64,000 nt of DNA, taken from the NCBI GenBank assembly GCA_030581615.1, contig JAKTTT010000020.1:267555-331554 (forward strand). The letters run 5' to 3'. This document shows positions 1 to 10,994 of the stretch, piece by piece. The stretch's first letter is position 1. Each line of letters opens with the position of its first letter. This stretch comes from Alloascoidea africana. Taxonomy: Eukaryota > Ascomycota > Alloascoideomycetes > Alloascoideales > Alloascoideaceae. The position numbers and the translations under genes are program-made. Under the pieces are notes generated by a model. That model was not told the DNA's origin and did no database searches. It saw nothing but the letters and a program-made list of their open reading frames with translations.

Positions 1-288
1 TCAAATCACCGAAACAGGAACTTTGATATAAGAAAGGACAAGGCTAGAAGAAGATCGACAACTCATTTAATACCAGCTTCTAGGGATTTAAATATGAACA
101 GCCCGCCCTTAGCAAATGGTTCCAGCAGTGCCAAGCCTTCTAGCCCGCTGAGGTCTACACCTTCTCCCTTGCCAATGAGACGAGCACCTGGTGTCGAAAC
201 AGATATGGTTGCTCTCGACGAACGGTTTTCGAAAGTAGGAAGAGGTGGTGTTCAGAATGCAAGCTTTTCGAAATTACTTCAACGGTAA
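1..288 (+). CDS. C-terminal fragment of an unidentified protein (5' truncated by window edge)
   Basis: The frame is open from base 1 to the TAA at 286-288, giving the last 95 residues of a protein that starts outside the window. The ATG at 94 is probably internal. The tail is basic near its start (RKDKARRRS), then Ser/Pro-rich (SSPLRSTPSPLP), and ends in a short, possibly conserved stretch DERFSKVGRGGVQNASFSKL. I do not recognise the family. It converges on IML1, with 211 bp between the two stop codons. It could also be the last exon of a spliced gene. Confidence 0.5.
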   Translation, partial: SNHRNRNFDIRKDKARRRSTTHLIPASRDLNMNSPPLANGSSSAKPSSPLRSTPSPLPMRRAPGVETDMVALDERFSKVGRGGVQNASFSKLLQR

Positions 289-499
289 AAGCTCAAGATT
301 CTTTGGAGTTTAATTTATATTTTATTATCATTGGCAAAGATATAGATGTAATGAATAACAACAAGGTCCAAGTTACTGCGCAAAAGTTGGGTCAAATGAC
401 ATGTGCAAAATATAATACAATTCGTTAGTACCCATATAAATACGATAATTATTGTGTACATGCTGCCAATAGGTTAAAGCAGAAAAATACATAAAAATA

Positions 500-3400
500 T
501 CAAAACAAAGACATTTGCTCAAAAATTCGAGTAGATTCATTTTGAATAATGTTTTGAAGATATTCTGGAGCGGTACTATCATGATAGTTAATACTACTGC
601 AATCATTAGCAACCTGTCTCGTGTTCATTTCTTCCATCCTGAGCGACTCTGATTTACTGGAAGAAGCGAAATAAGAAGCGCCAGCTGTAGAATTACAACG
701 CATTGTTTGCCAACTGCGCTTTGCTTCAAGAAACAAAACTTTCAGTCTTACTTCATCCGAACAGAGCTGCTTAAATGATTTGAACACGACCTCAGCTTCG
801 GAAGACGGGATCTTGGATTTCAGATTTCCGGAGCTGTTATATGTGGCGGATAGGCGACCTGAAAGATAAAAGTTGTTGGGCGCAAGTATTATTGCTCCAT
901 CATCCTTTAACGTTGCGATTGCTGAACCGGAGCGATGAATGAATTGAAAATACTCATCATCAGGTGCACCCCATGAGTACGACAATACAATCGGATCAGA
1001 TTTTGAAGTTGGGGAAGAAATAGGAGTAGAATGCACTATAAAGCCAGCGCTGGCCAAAACGTACTTGTGATAGAATAGGTGATCCCTCAGTATTGTTTTT
1101 CCCTTCTTAGTAGTATATTGACTTATTCTGCCGTCCACAATAAAACCCTTGTCATTTTCTGGCGCTTCTAGCGCGCTGGTTAATTCAGGTACGCTTGGTG
1201 GATCTAAAGCCAGTTCCAGATAAAGGCGAGAGTGAAATGGGTTCAAAAGAATAGTTTTGCTGATTTCCATCCATGGAACCTCAACTAATTTCAATCCATA
1301 GCGATCACATATTCTAGACCATCCAACAACCATATTATCGATGAGCTTTGCAGTTGTGTTTAACCACTCCAGACGTAAATGATATCCGTGCTCGGGGTTA
1401 TGAACCTGGTCGTAGTGCACTTTGACTAACTCTGGGCGGCTTGAGTGCTTCTGTGGGTCCAGGTTCACCGTTATTATCCGACTAATCACTGCGACAGGTA
1501 TCGCAGAGTAGAGGCTATTCACTGCTTTCACGGTTGATAAAGACTCCTGAGAGCTGTATCCTTTCAATCCGTGTAAAAAAGCATCTGACCCAATCGGAGA
1601 AGACCCTGAAAATCTTTCGTGTAATGTTAAGGATGACAGAGAAGAGATGTCAGGGGCATGTTGGCTTGAATCATTACTCCTCCAGCTATTCTGACGTTGT
1701 CTGGTCCCTTGTGGCATGAGCGAAAAGGCGTACTCTTTGTTCACTTGATAGAAATAATGCCCATCCAGAAAAGAATGTCTTTTCTCCACATGTTGGCAAA
1801 ATCCCATGTTCATCAGCTCGTTTCCAAACGCGACAGCCTCGCTTCTTTTGGAAATATCAGCAAAATTTTCAATCAGCCAATTTACAAACTCCATTCCCAA
1901 GAAGCAGTGTTTGTGGATTTTCCAGTGCCAGCGCCGGTCGACAAATTGAATGCCCCTTGGACCTTGGAGTTCATATGCAAGACGTGTCAGTTTTATGTTT
2001 CTTGAAAACCTCTTGCTTCCAGTTCCTATGAAAAGATTCGAATTATCACCTTCATAATTATCGCCGTTTCCTTTTTGTAACTGCCTTTCTTTCTGTTCGA
2101 GAATAAAAGTTGCTAGATTGCCAGTGTAAAAATTTATCTGGGGTATAACTTCATCATTTTGACCAAAAACCTTGCTCTCGTTTGTTGAGACGTATCGATT
2201 TCTGTGTATTTGAGAAATGAGATATCGAATCCCTTCTAAATATATTTCTTCTGTGCTCAACTGTTCAGTTTTATCACTTTCAAATAAAGAAGAGTATTGG
2301 TGTCTAGACAGCATATTAGGAGCTTTATCAGTTGCTGGCAAAACAATGAATCTCTTTCGATTGGCATAATTCCTATCTGGAAGAACATCTTCATATCCTG
2401 CAAGCACCTGATCCAGTTGATTCCAATTTATACTTGTTGGGTTCTTCTCGAGAACATCGAAAGAGATCTTTCGGTATTCCGAATCGTATCTTGTTCGAAT
2501 GTAAGGGTGATATGCTTCTTCATTAGAGCTTTTTTCAACTTGCTCGGTTTTCACTTTCTGATAGACTTGCGCGTTCACAGTCCCATAGTAATCACAGGCC
2601 AACCGATGTATCTGATCTGCCTTGCTCATATACATTCTTACGCCTGAAACTTCCTCGGGTATAAAGGTTACCAAAGCTTGAGCGTCACCGCCTGGCTTTC
2701 TTTTCTCTTCAATTCTTTCAACCAGCTTTCCAACGCAGATTTCAAACCCCAAAGAAAGCCTGAGTTGAACCATTTCACAAAGTAAATCACGGGTATTCAT
2801 ACTTTTATCGTTATCCAGATCTAAAATGACATCATAAATTTGAAATTTGTAATCTAGATCAATCTCATCAGATGTTGGAAAGATATCAGTTGTAACCGGC
2901 AATGAAGCCGGAGTAGATAGCGATCGCCATTTTACGTTACTTCTTTTTACTCGTGGTGCAAATACATGACCCCATCTACCACGACCATAAGCCGCAAGAT
3001 ACTCGTTTACTATTGGCTTGGACGGGCTCTCGATAACGGCCAAAGATTGATCCCAAGATAGCTTTGCAGGTTTTGGGAAAACTTCCTGTAAACTTGGAGG
3101 CGCTCCGCTGGAAGTAGTGCTATGCCTGTGAAGATCAGAATTGTTTGACGGCGTTGACACTAGCTGAACCTGGTCCAGTTGAAGTGTTAAATTTTTAGCG
3201 ACATCATTCTCTTCAGTATCACAATCTCCCGTGTCCATTATTGATCTCGCATATCTCAGTCTTCTGCGAATGAGCCTTCTCTTAGGTTTGTAAGCATCGT
3301 TTTCTAGTTTAACCGCGGGGTTTTCATTTGAGCGCTGTGTTTTATCACCCGTGCCTGTTGTGGGATGGCTTTTTGGACTGTTATCCTTTTTAAACGACAA

Positions 3401-5253
3401 GAGACTGGATAAAGCCGAAATGTTTGATCGGGAACTCGTCACTGTTCCAAATATCTCTGACATTTTAGTAGATGGATCAGCTTTACACCCGGTTCCCATA
3501 ATGTCTGTACCACGCGATATACCGGATTCAATACGTCTAGCAGAGGCATCAGTATGAAAACTGCCAAATGACTCTTCCTTTTCCATGGCAAAGCCATTTT
3601 TCAGAAGCTCTGCTTGGCGTGATCCTACTACCCTCTTTTCAGACTTGAACACATTTGCATCATAATCATTCATGGCTTCTTCAACTGTTTTGAAGTCGGA
3701 GAAGAAAGCAATATTATCAATGCTTATAGCACTGAGATTGTTCTCCATAGCATTCATCATTTGAAGTTCATATATCTTGCATCTCGGAATCCACTGCCTA
3801 ATGTAAGGATCAACGCTTCTCCAAAAAGATATATCCATCCAGCTTGGAATGCAATGGGCTACCCTTTTAGCTGGATCTCTATATCTAAAAAGCGGCACAA
3901 TATGCAGTGGTGGTCTGCTAAGACACACAATATCAAATCCACTCTCCAGAGATGACATTTTGTTACTGGTGTTGTGTAGCAGGTTATAATCAACATCAAA
4001 AATGCCAGTCCCTGGAGTGATTATTATGAAATGGTTGTTGGTGTGCTTCAAGTCAGGCTCACCAAAACTATCCAAAATCAAGGATAGCCCAAGGTTTATA
4101 GCCTCTAAAATGTTGCCCTTTGAAGATGGCAAAATCTTCACATTCCCATAATGTGCATTCGCATCGTGAAAGGGTAATAAAACTTGTTTACAAAAAATGT
4201 TGAACTCGTATCTCAGTTCAGCCATTATTTGATCCCATTTCAAGATGTGAGCCTGGTCAACTACGACACGAAAGTAGTCTTTAGTTTCTTTTGGTCTTTC
4301 TCCGTGATTCAAGGATGTGAGGTCCCCCGATAAGTTAACGCTGGTAAACAAAACAATAGTGATCAAGTGGTGAGCGTCAAGTTCTTTCCATTTTTTGAGA
4401 ATTTCAGGGAATAAAGAATTGATCATTTTGTTGAACAAAATTTCTCCTGTATTCTCAAATTCCCACATCTCGCTGGACATTTGTATGAAAAACACAATTG
4501 ACGCGGATTCGGATCTGAACACCACTCTTGTATTTTTACCTATCAACCCGGAAATGGTGCTTTTTCCATTTCGGTATATTCGATTTACCGAGCATCTTAT
4601 TGTATCCAAAAAAGTGACCTTTTGAGTTTTGTACAAGCACTTTCCAACTAGTGTAGACGACAAGTTCCACATGTCTCCTCTTGACAAGTGCATATCTTTC
4701 ATGTACAACTCTAGCAAATCAGATTCTGCATCCTTCGGATTCCTCTGTGCGGGTGGGAAAAAAGTCTTATTAGTCAGTGCTAGGACAAGAAGGAGCTAAC
4801 ATACTCACCAGCCTGACAGTAACTGGACTTCTATGAGCCAACTTGAGGATTTGAGCAAGGGGTCCAGAAAGTAGAGATAGCTGGAAACAAGCAACAACGA
4901 TGTTAGCCGTCGTTTCCTTCTTAGAAAAGTAGGGTATATTCTTGCACCAGAAGGATAGTTACCTGAATATTATGCATCTTTCTTGCCAAAGCTGGATCAA
5001 TCGATTTCACAGTAAACAAAAGCGACCTCTTTCCGTTTACTGGTCTCAGTTCTGCCACGTCCCCATCTTTTGCGCCAGGTAGGAGACTTGTGTCAATGAT
5101 AACGTTTTCCGTTGAAGTCCGTGCTTCATGGAACCAAACCAAGACCGGCTGTTGCTGTTGCTGTTGCTGATGTTGCTGCTCCTGCTTGAGTTTACACACC
5201 TGAGAAGTAGATTCTAAATCATTTGCAAATTGGCTCTTGACTTTGCCGTCCAT
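500..5253 (-). CDS. IML1: Iml1/DEPDC5, SEACIT (GATOR1) subunit, TORC1 inhibitor
   Basis: Iml1 is the GATOR1/SEACIT subunit that, with Npr2 and Npr3, inhibits TORC1 at the vacuole through the Gtr GTPases. Three exons: 5253-4963 (97 codons), 4880-4809 (72 nt) and 4744-500. Introns are GTAACT..CAG with branch GGCTAAC, and GTGAGT..CAG with branch CTGACTAAT; all joints keep frame. The product is about 1535 aa, close to the 1584 of S. cerevisiae Iml1. The N-terminus has a poly-Gln run (about residues 26-35). A DEP domain lies at about residues 1045-1125 (key run WHWKIHKHCFLGMEFVNWLI), followed by the conserved C-terminal domain. The middle is Ser-rich with a basic patch RRRLRYARS. It is divergent from KEI1 across 645 bp. 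Family identity is firm; the splice model is inferred. Confidence 0.92.
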
Positions 5254-5898
5254 TATATGTTCATAGGATCAATGGTTAGACGGAAGCTTGCGATGAGAGG
5301 TCACAATATGTATAGGATTAAATGGGCGAGGGTTGCGCGAAGATAAGAGGTGCATACTCTATTTCCAGTTCCTTTTTCTAATTACGTAGGACAGACTACT
5401 TCTACTTGACTTCCACTAACGAACAAACAAACATAAAACTGTTTCAAACCGGGCATCAACTCTTGGAACGGTCTCTCTTGCCTTGTCTCCCAGCGTTGCT
5501 CAGAGTTAGCAAACAGCCACAGCGTGTGGTGTGACGCGTGCCTTCCTGCAGAAACAGGCCTATCAACACCAGCGATAGGGACAGTGGGCCTGCTGCGTCT
5601 TATCCCGCCTCCCTGACCTCTATCAGCAGCCCCAGATCATCCTATTCCACCCCATTCTACAATGCCTGGGGAGGTTCCATAGTTTATTGATGTTATGTCC
5701 AAGGCAGAAACCTAATCAGACACAAAGAACCATAATGCTACCCGGCCCAATATAGGTCACCTGACTTTCACGTGTAATAAGAAGCCATTTTTCGAAAACT
5801 ACCGGCAGAACCGAAATACACCCGTACACCCATGCTCTGAGCGAGATTCAACCTCATCACTCAGCCCTTTCTCTTCTCCTTCGTCCGCAACTGGTTTC
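5254..5898. promoter_or_regulatory. Divergent IML1/KEI1 promoter region
   Basis: 645 bp without a plausible gene between the two start codons. It contains a CACGTG at 5769-5774 (TTCACGTGT context, Cbf1-type) and a 13-mer at 5818-5830 that matches the S. cerevisiae Rap1 consensus ACACCCRYACAYM exactly. The 13-mer lies 69 bp before the KEI1 start. A GCGATGAG (PAC-like) occurs near 5290, close to IML1. No clear TATA box. Confidence 0.45.
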
Positions 5899-6955
5899 AT
5901 GATATCTATACTGCCCAGGGTTTGTGTCGAGGAGCTTATCTGTCAAGTAGATCCGTGTACCGTTGCTAACCGAAGCTTTAGAAATTTTTATTTTGTCTCC
6001 CGCTTTACGTCGGAGCGGAGCTGGTCATAGCTTTCGGAATTCTTAATAAAATTAGTGGACTGTATGGTATCCTGTCCATTTTCACAGGTAGGCATTATTT
6101 TGGATCGTGATTCACACATCTAAACCAGTTCAAGTTTTCTGACATTTTCAATGTGACACTTTTGATCTAGGGCATCCGATCACTGCAGCACAATGGGTGC
6201 TTCACATCAGCTCCCTCATCACCATTCCGATATATGTACTCGCGTTCAAAAGCATCAGAAAGCCAAAGCCACTCATAATGGTGCTTTTTTCGTTCATTTA
6301 CTTCCTGGAAACGTTGTTAACGATTGCCTTTACCATCTACTTTTCCGTGTACTGGTTTAGAAATGCAGATAAACAACCCAACAAAAGTGAATCAAATAAT
6401 GCTTTATACCAACGAGCCTACACCACGACGCAGCCGACCCCTGTTTCTTTTCCTCTAGAAAATCCAACTCCGACGGGCTACATCTACCATCTAGAAAGCA
6501 ACCCAACTGCTATTGAAAGTGCTATTGCGACAGCCACGGCATCAGCAACTCCGGAGGCTACCAGTTCCGCTGTCGCGGTAGTGTCCCAGTCAGCTACGCC
6601 GAAGCAAGAAATGGCTTTTACCATTGCCTTCACAACTTTCCTCCTTCTCCTACGAATCTACTTCAACTTTATTGTTTTTGCATATGCCAGATTTATACTC
6701 CGCATCCAGAACAAATCTGGAAGTTCAATCTATCTTAATAAAAACGACTCAAGCGAGAGCGCTGAGCAAGAGCCACAAACAAAACTACAGAAGCTAGAAG
6801 CGTTTATAGAAAAATATTCTATAAATTTATGTCGGGGATTCTGGATTGATGGACCAAAAGGCTACGAACCAGCAAAGAATGACTCCTTTAACGACAGCTA
6901 CAATATCACTTCTCTCACTGAAGATGATCTGGAACAAGGAGACCAGCGATACTAG
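5899..6955 (+). CDS. KEI1: Kei1, inositolphosphorylceramide synthase regulatory subunit
   Basis: Kei1 is the Golgi subunit needed for activity of the Aur1 inositolphosphorylceramide synthase. Three exons: 5899-5919 (only 21 nt, MISILPR), 5982-6087 and 6171-6955. Introns are GTTTGT..TTTAG with branch TGCTAAC, and GTAGGC..CTAG; the joined product is 303 aa. The conserved core LNKISGLYGILSIFTGHP is rebuilt across the second joint, which supports the model. Four hydrophobic segments are visible (about 8-30, 48-66, 72-92 and 190-215). The last two are separated by a Ser/Thr/Ala/Pro-rich loop of about 90 residues. The S. cerevisiae protein is 221 aa and is cut by Kex2; I see no KR or RR pair here. 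The downstream acidic tail is not conserved. Confidence 0.85.
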
Positions 6956-7638
6956 AACCAATGTCCATTACAACAGCATTAGTGGGAAGGGGCAGCCACA
7001 GCACTATGTTTCTGTAACGATCATACCCATTTCAAACTCTCAACCTTAGGGCATCATTATCATGTTTTATTTTTCCTGCATTTGGTTTCTGCTGGACTGG
7101 AAGGAAAGATCTTTATTCTCATGGATTCAAACTGAGATTTAATAATTACCAAAGTCATTCGTTTTTGATGTTTTGTCTTCCATTTTTCAAGTAAAGCCCC
7201 AACTAGAGTTATCAGCATGCTGCTTCATTGCTAGTCCGGTCGGTGATTGTTCCAAGCCAAAGGAAAAGGTGTCTATTGATGGTTTCGCAATTATTTTAGT
7301 TAACCATGTACAGTGTTTTAATGCCTCCATATTTTTAATTTTAGACATGTCTAACGCGAATTGCCGTCGCCGTAATTAAACAAGAGCAATAAATGACAAA
7401 CTGGGACTTTGCGCGAGCACCTTTGAAACATTGAGCTGAAGGTTACCCTGAACGTGTAAGGTGCCTAAATAAAAGTCGAAAGTTAGAGCTGGTAGGCACA
7501 CAAAACTTGAAGAACCAGTAGCTTTTTTATATTCATCTAGTCTTTTTAGTCTAGTCTAACTAATCCATGAGCATGCCATAGAGTCTAAAGTTTCTGTACG
7601 AGAGCTACTCACTCAGACTATAAGCTGGGATGCCCTAA
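6956..7638. other. Intergenic, no gene seen
   Basis: 683 bp, AT-rich, downstream of KEI1. Short open frames on the plus strand (e.g. 7173-7379) have no supporting features. Probably the KEI1 3' region. Confidence 0.4.
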
Positions 7639-8004
7639 CTATATCATTCTCCAACGCGCGAGAAACCGGGGTTTGCATTTAGATCCAGAAAACAACATGA
7701 AAAGAAAACCAAACAGATAATAAAGTAATTGGTTCTGCCTCGAATTGGTATTTGGGTTGCCGATCTGAACAATAGAACCAGTCCCCGACAATAGTGTCCG
7801 GAGCCAATTCTTGCTGGAGCTGTCAGCATGCGCTGCTAACCACTTAGCTTGATGGTTAGTATAGTGTTGGATGCTTTGAGCCTTTAGGTTTGATGTCTGG
7901 CTTGCTGACAGAGTTTGTTGCTTTATTGAGCGTTTGTTAGTAGTTCTCTTCATCTGGCGATCACTACTTTCCGTTTCTTTTCGTTTTCTCCTGTCTTTTC
8001 CCAT
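7639..8004 (-). CDS. Doubtful small hypothetical protein (121 aa, perhaps spliced)
   Basis: An ATG-started frame encodes a very basic N-terminus (MGKDRRKRKETESSDRQMKR) followed by a polar region, then a hydrophobic stretch LLYYLFGFLFMLF near the C-terminus. I recognise no family. The frame stays open upstream of the ATG to about 8066, where TGTCAG could be a 3' splice site. A short upstream reading MMILPGRYTKALWQ, followed by GTGAGT near 8545, could be a first exon in phase. This is either a fast-evolving gene or a chance ORF in a 1.7 kb gap between KEI1 and ENP2. Confidence 0.2.
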   Translation of the reverse strand: MGKDRRKRKETESSDRQMKRTTNKRSIKQQTLSASQTSNLKAQSIQHYTNHQAKWLAAHADSSSKNWLRTLLSGTGSIVQIGNPNTNSRQNQLLYYLFGFLFMLFSGSKCKPRFLARWRMI

Positions 8005-8641
8005 CCCAAGCTTAGAGCCTTTACTAGCTTCTGGTTTTCTGTTCGCCGGTCTCTCTTTTGGGCACTGACAGAACCAATACTTGTTATAACCAATTTAAAA
8101 ATGTACCAATTCCATGAAATCCACTCCGCTTCTCAAAGAGAATCAATTCTGTGTAGCACACCCACCTCCTTACAAAGATTAAAAGTAATTCTATTTTACA
8201 ACTTAGCTCTTCTTCTTTTACCCTGTAACATCATATGGAGTGAGCACTTACGAGAGGCACACAATTGACAAAAACAGATGAACTTAAGTGTCAATGTTAG
8301 TGCTCAGATTTTCAGGAAAGCGTAATTTTGGTACCATGGGTTTTAGACTATGTGCGTGTAGGATCCTTAATAAACTCGTATAGAGCAAGCAGAATGTTCA
8401 AATTGCATTAAAGAGGCAGGCTTGATAATAACAAACTTATTCTTAAATCCAATCTTCGTTCTCTATCTCTGTTGTTTTAACTGAAGTATTATTTAGCGAT
8501 CTATGCCAAGTCCTACATGACATTTATGCCATGTACTCACTTGCCAAAGAGCCTTTGTATAGCGTCCGGGTAATATCATCATATGCCTTTTTTTTTTTTT
8601 GCCAGACCTGCGAAAATTTCAGTATTCTATAACCAACAGAC
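8005..8641. promoter_or_regulatory. Region upstream of ENP2
   Basis: 637 bp without a convincing gene. A Reb1-type CGGGTAA lies at 8567-8573, 69 bp before the ENP2 ATG, followed by a poly-T tract at about 8588-8600. That arrangement is typical of nucleosome-depleted yeast promoters. Confidence 0.4.
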
Positions 8642-10702
8642 ATGGCTCTACAGCTTGGATCAACGGATATTGCCGTTTATCAGGTGTCTGGGACAAATAC
8701 TTCTAGGTCATTACCTGACTGGCTTGCGAGAAAAAGAAAGCGGGCTTTGAAAAATGATTTGGACTATCAGAATAGAATAGAGCTGATTCAAGAGTTTGAA
8801 TTCAGCGAAGCATCAAACAGGATTAAGGTGACTGCTGACAATTCATATGCTATGGCAACAGGCACTTACAAGCCTCAAATTCATGTATATGATTTGGAGC
8901 AAAAGGGTCTGAAATTTGAAAGGCATACAGACACGGAGAATGTGGATTTTGTGCTTTTGAGCGATGACTGGACCAAATCTATTCATTTGCAGAACGACAG
9001 AAGCATTGAGTTTCAAGGACAAGGAGAAATGTTTTTCAGTACAAGAATACCAAAGCATGGACGATGCATGGCCTATAATCAGCAAAACTGCGATTTGTAT
9101 CTTGGAGCTAAAGGAAACGAGCTTTATCGGTTGAACCTATCGCGTGGACAATTCCTTGCTTCATACGAAGCTGAAAATGAGGGAATTAACGCTATTGATA
9201 TAAACCGATATCATGGTCTTTTGGGAATGGGATTGGATAATGGCACGGTTGAGTTTTGGGATCCCAGGTCGCATACCAGCGTTGGACATTTGGATATGGG
9301 AGATAGTGGCATTACGGCGCTTAGCTATGCCCAAGATGGACTTAATGTGGCGTTAGGATCAGCAGAAGGGAAAACATATCTTTTTGATTTACGTGCAAGT
9401 GCGCCAACGCTAGTGAAAGACCAAGGGTTTGGTTTCCCGATTATAAAAATTTTGTGGCTGGAAATTAACCGAAGCGGATTCAGCGCAAACTCCAAGATTT
9501 TGACCAGTGATAAAACAATTGTGAAAATATGGGATACTCTTGACGGGAAGCCATATACGTCAATGGAGCCTACAGTAGACATCAACGATGTCGCTCATAT
9601 ACCCAACTCAGGGCTTTTTTTCACAGCTAATGAAGGAATCCCAATGCATACTTACTATATTCCTTCCTTGGGTCCTGCACCGAAATGGTGTGAGAAGCTG
9701 GACAATGTGACAGAAGAACTGGAAACGAAACCTACTAATACGGTTTATTCCAACTACAAGTTTGTTACCAGGGCCGAAATGGAACTCTATGGTCTTGATA
9801 AGCTGGAACCAAAGTATTATCGAAGCTACATGCATGGTTACTTTGTTGACGAAGAGCTTTACACGGCTTTCAAATTGGCCAGTGACTCGATTACACAGCG
9901 CGATCACAGGACAGATGAAATCAAGAAGAAAATTGACAAAGAACGGGATTCGAGAATTAGAACCACAGGCGCAAGCACCCAAGTTAGAGTCAACAAAAGG
10001 TTGGCATTGGAGCTTGAGACCAAAGTTGCTGATGCTGCGAAGGGGAAGAAGAAAAAGGCCCAAGTCGGTGGGGAGATGCTCAAAGATTCACGTTTCAAGG
10101 ATATCTTTGAGAATCCTGAATTTGAGGTTGATGAAGAGTCGCATGAGTACAAACTATTGAATCCTTTGAAGCCCTCGTACAAGTCTGAGCCAGAGCTACG
10201 AACCACAGAAAGGGCTCTGACGGCAGCTGAAGAAGAAGAAATAGAGAAATTAAATCGTCGATCGGACAGTTCCGATTCCGACGAGTCATCATCTTCCGAG
10301 TCTGAGGATGAAGAGGAGAAACAGCTCCGTCTCGCTCAGGAAGCCTCCAAAAAGGCAAAAGAGCAGGCCAAGAGAGAAAGGAGACTTAAACAAACAAGAG
10401 AGAATGGTCCTACAATGACAGCTGTTTCTTCTCTTGATAAAAAGAAGACCGTTTCGTTTGGAACGCTTGCGCGAAGAGAGCAGAAACTCCGGGAAGCGAC
10501 TCGCGAAGAGCGAAGGGCTACAAGAATTTCAAGAGGCCCAACGGGACAGGCCGAGATGACCTTTATCCCGCAGTCAAAGAAGAAGACGAGAGCGAATGCC
10601 CAAAGCGATGATGAGGACGGCCAGACCCCGAGCCGTGGAAGAGATCGCCAGCGGTTTGATGGGCGACGAAGAGCGAGCAAAAACGCTTTCCGGGGACTTT
10701 GA
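8642..10702 (+). CDS. ENP2: Enp2/NOL10, nucleolar WD40 protein of 40S ribosome assembly
   Basis: Enp2 is an essential nucleolar component of the SSU processome/pre-40S particle. The single-exon frame gives 686 aa (S. cerevisiae Enp2, 707). The N-terminus SLPDWLARKRKRALKND is diagnostic. A beta-propeller covers about residues 40-360 (e.g. GLLGMGLDNGTVEFWDPR). The NUC153-type motif KDSRFKDIFENPEFEVDEE follows at about 480-500. The C-terminus is a highly charged acidic Ser/Glu tract and then a basic Arg/Lys-rich tail. The ATG at 8642 is the first in frame after the poly-T promoter tract. Confidence 0.95.
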   Translation: MALQLGSTDIAVYQVSGTNTSRSLPDWLARKRKRALKNDLDYQNRIELIQEFEFSEASNRIKVTADNSYAMATGTYKPQIHVYDLEQKGLKFERHTDTENVDFVLLSDDWTKSIHLQNDRSIEFQGQGEMFFSTRIPKHGRCMAYNQQNCDLYLGAKGNELYRLNLSRGQFLASYEAENEGINAIDINRYHGLLGMGLDNGTVEFWDPRSHTSVGHLDMGDSGITALSYAQDGLNVALGSAEGKTYLFDLRASAPTLVKDQGFGFPIIKILWLEINRSGFSANSKILTSDKTIVKIWDTLDGKPYTSMEPTVDINDVAHIPNSGLFFTANEGIPMHTYYIPSLGPAPKWCEKLDNVTEELETKPTNTVYSNYKFVTRAEMELYGLDKLEPKYYRSYMHGYFVDEELYTAFKLASDSITQRDHRTDEIKKKIDKERDSRIRTTGASTQVRVNKRLALELETKVADAAKGKKKKAQVGGEMLKDSRFKDIFENPEFEVDEESHEYKLLNPLKPSYKSEPELRTTERALTAAEEEEIEKLNRRSDSSDSDESSSSESEDEEEKQLRLAQEASKKAKEQAKRERRLKQTRENGPTMTAVSSLDKKKTVSFGTLARREQKLREATREERRATRISRGPTGQAEMTFIPQSKKKTRANAQSDDEDGQTPSRGRDRQRFDGRRRASKNAFRGL

Positions 10703-10994
10703 ATTGAATAAAAGTAGCATACTATAGACATTAACCCGAAGTTCTAAAGAGCACCGAAACCTGACCGAGACCCGAATGACTGACCCGATAATTCGTAGAG
10801 AAGTGATTGGGGCACGTGATCATTGTTTGTGGCCAATCAGCGCGTTGCTTATTTATTACGAAAAGAAGACTGCGAGAGAAAGCTTTAAACCTCCAACAGC
10901 CTTGGTCAAGCTTTCTTCAAATACCCGCTTCCCTAGTCGTTGTCTCTTCAAATTTTCCCCTTCTCTTCCCCCTCACTTGTTCTTCCGCTAAATC
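10703..10994. promoter_or_regulatory. Promoter of the complex I 75 kDa gene
   Basis: A CACGTG sits at 10813-10818 and a CCAAT box at 10833-10837 (GGCCAATCAG). Both precede a pyrimidine-rich leader with several CTCTTC-like runs just before the ATG. CCAAT (Hap2/3/5) together with a Cbf1-type E-box is a common arrangement for respiratory genes in non-Saccharomyces yeasts; binding is inferred. Confidence 0.5.

Noticed and set aside
94-288. Independent 64-residue gene starting at 94
   Set aside because: The same frame is open to the window edge, so it is better read as the end of a longer gene.
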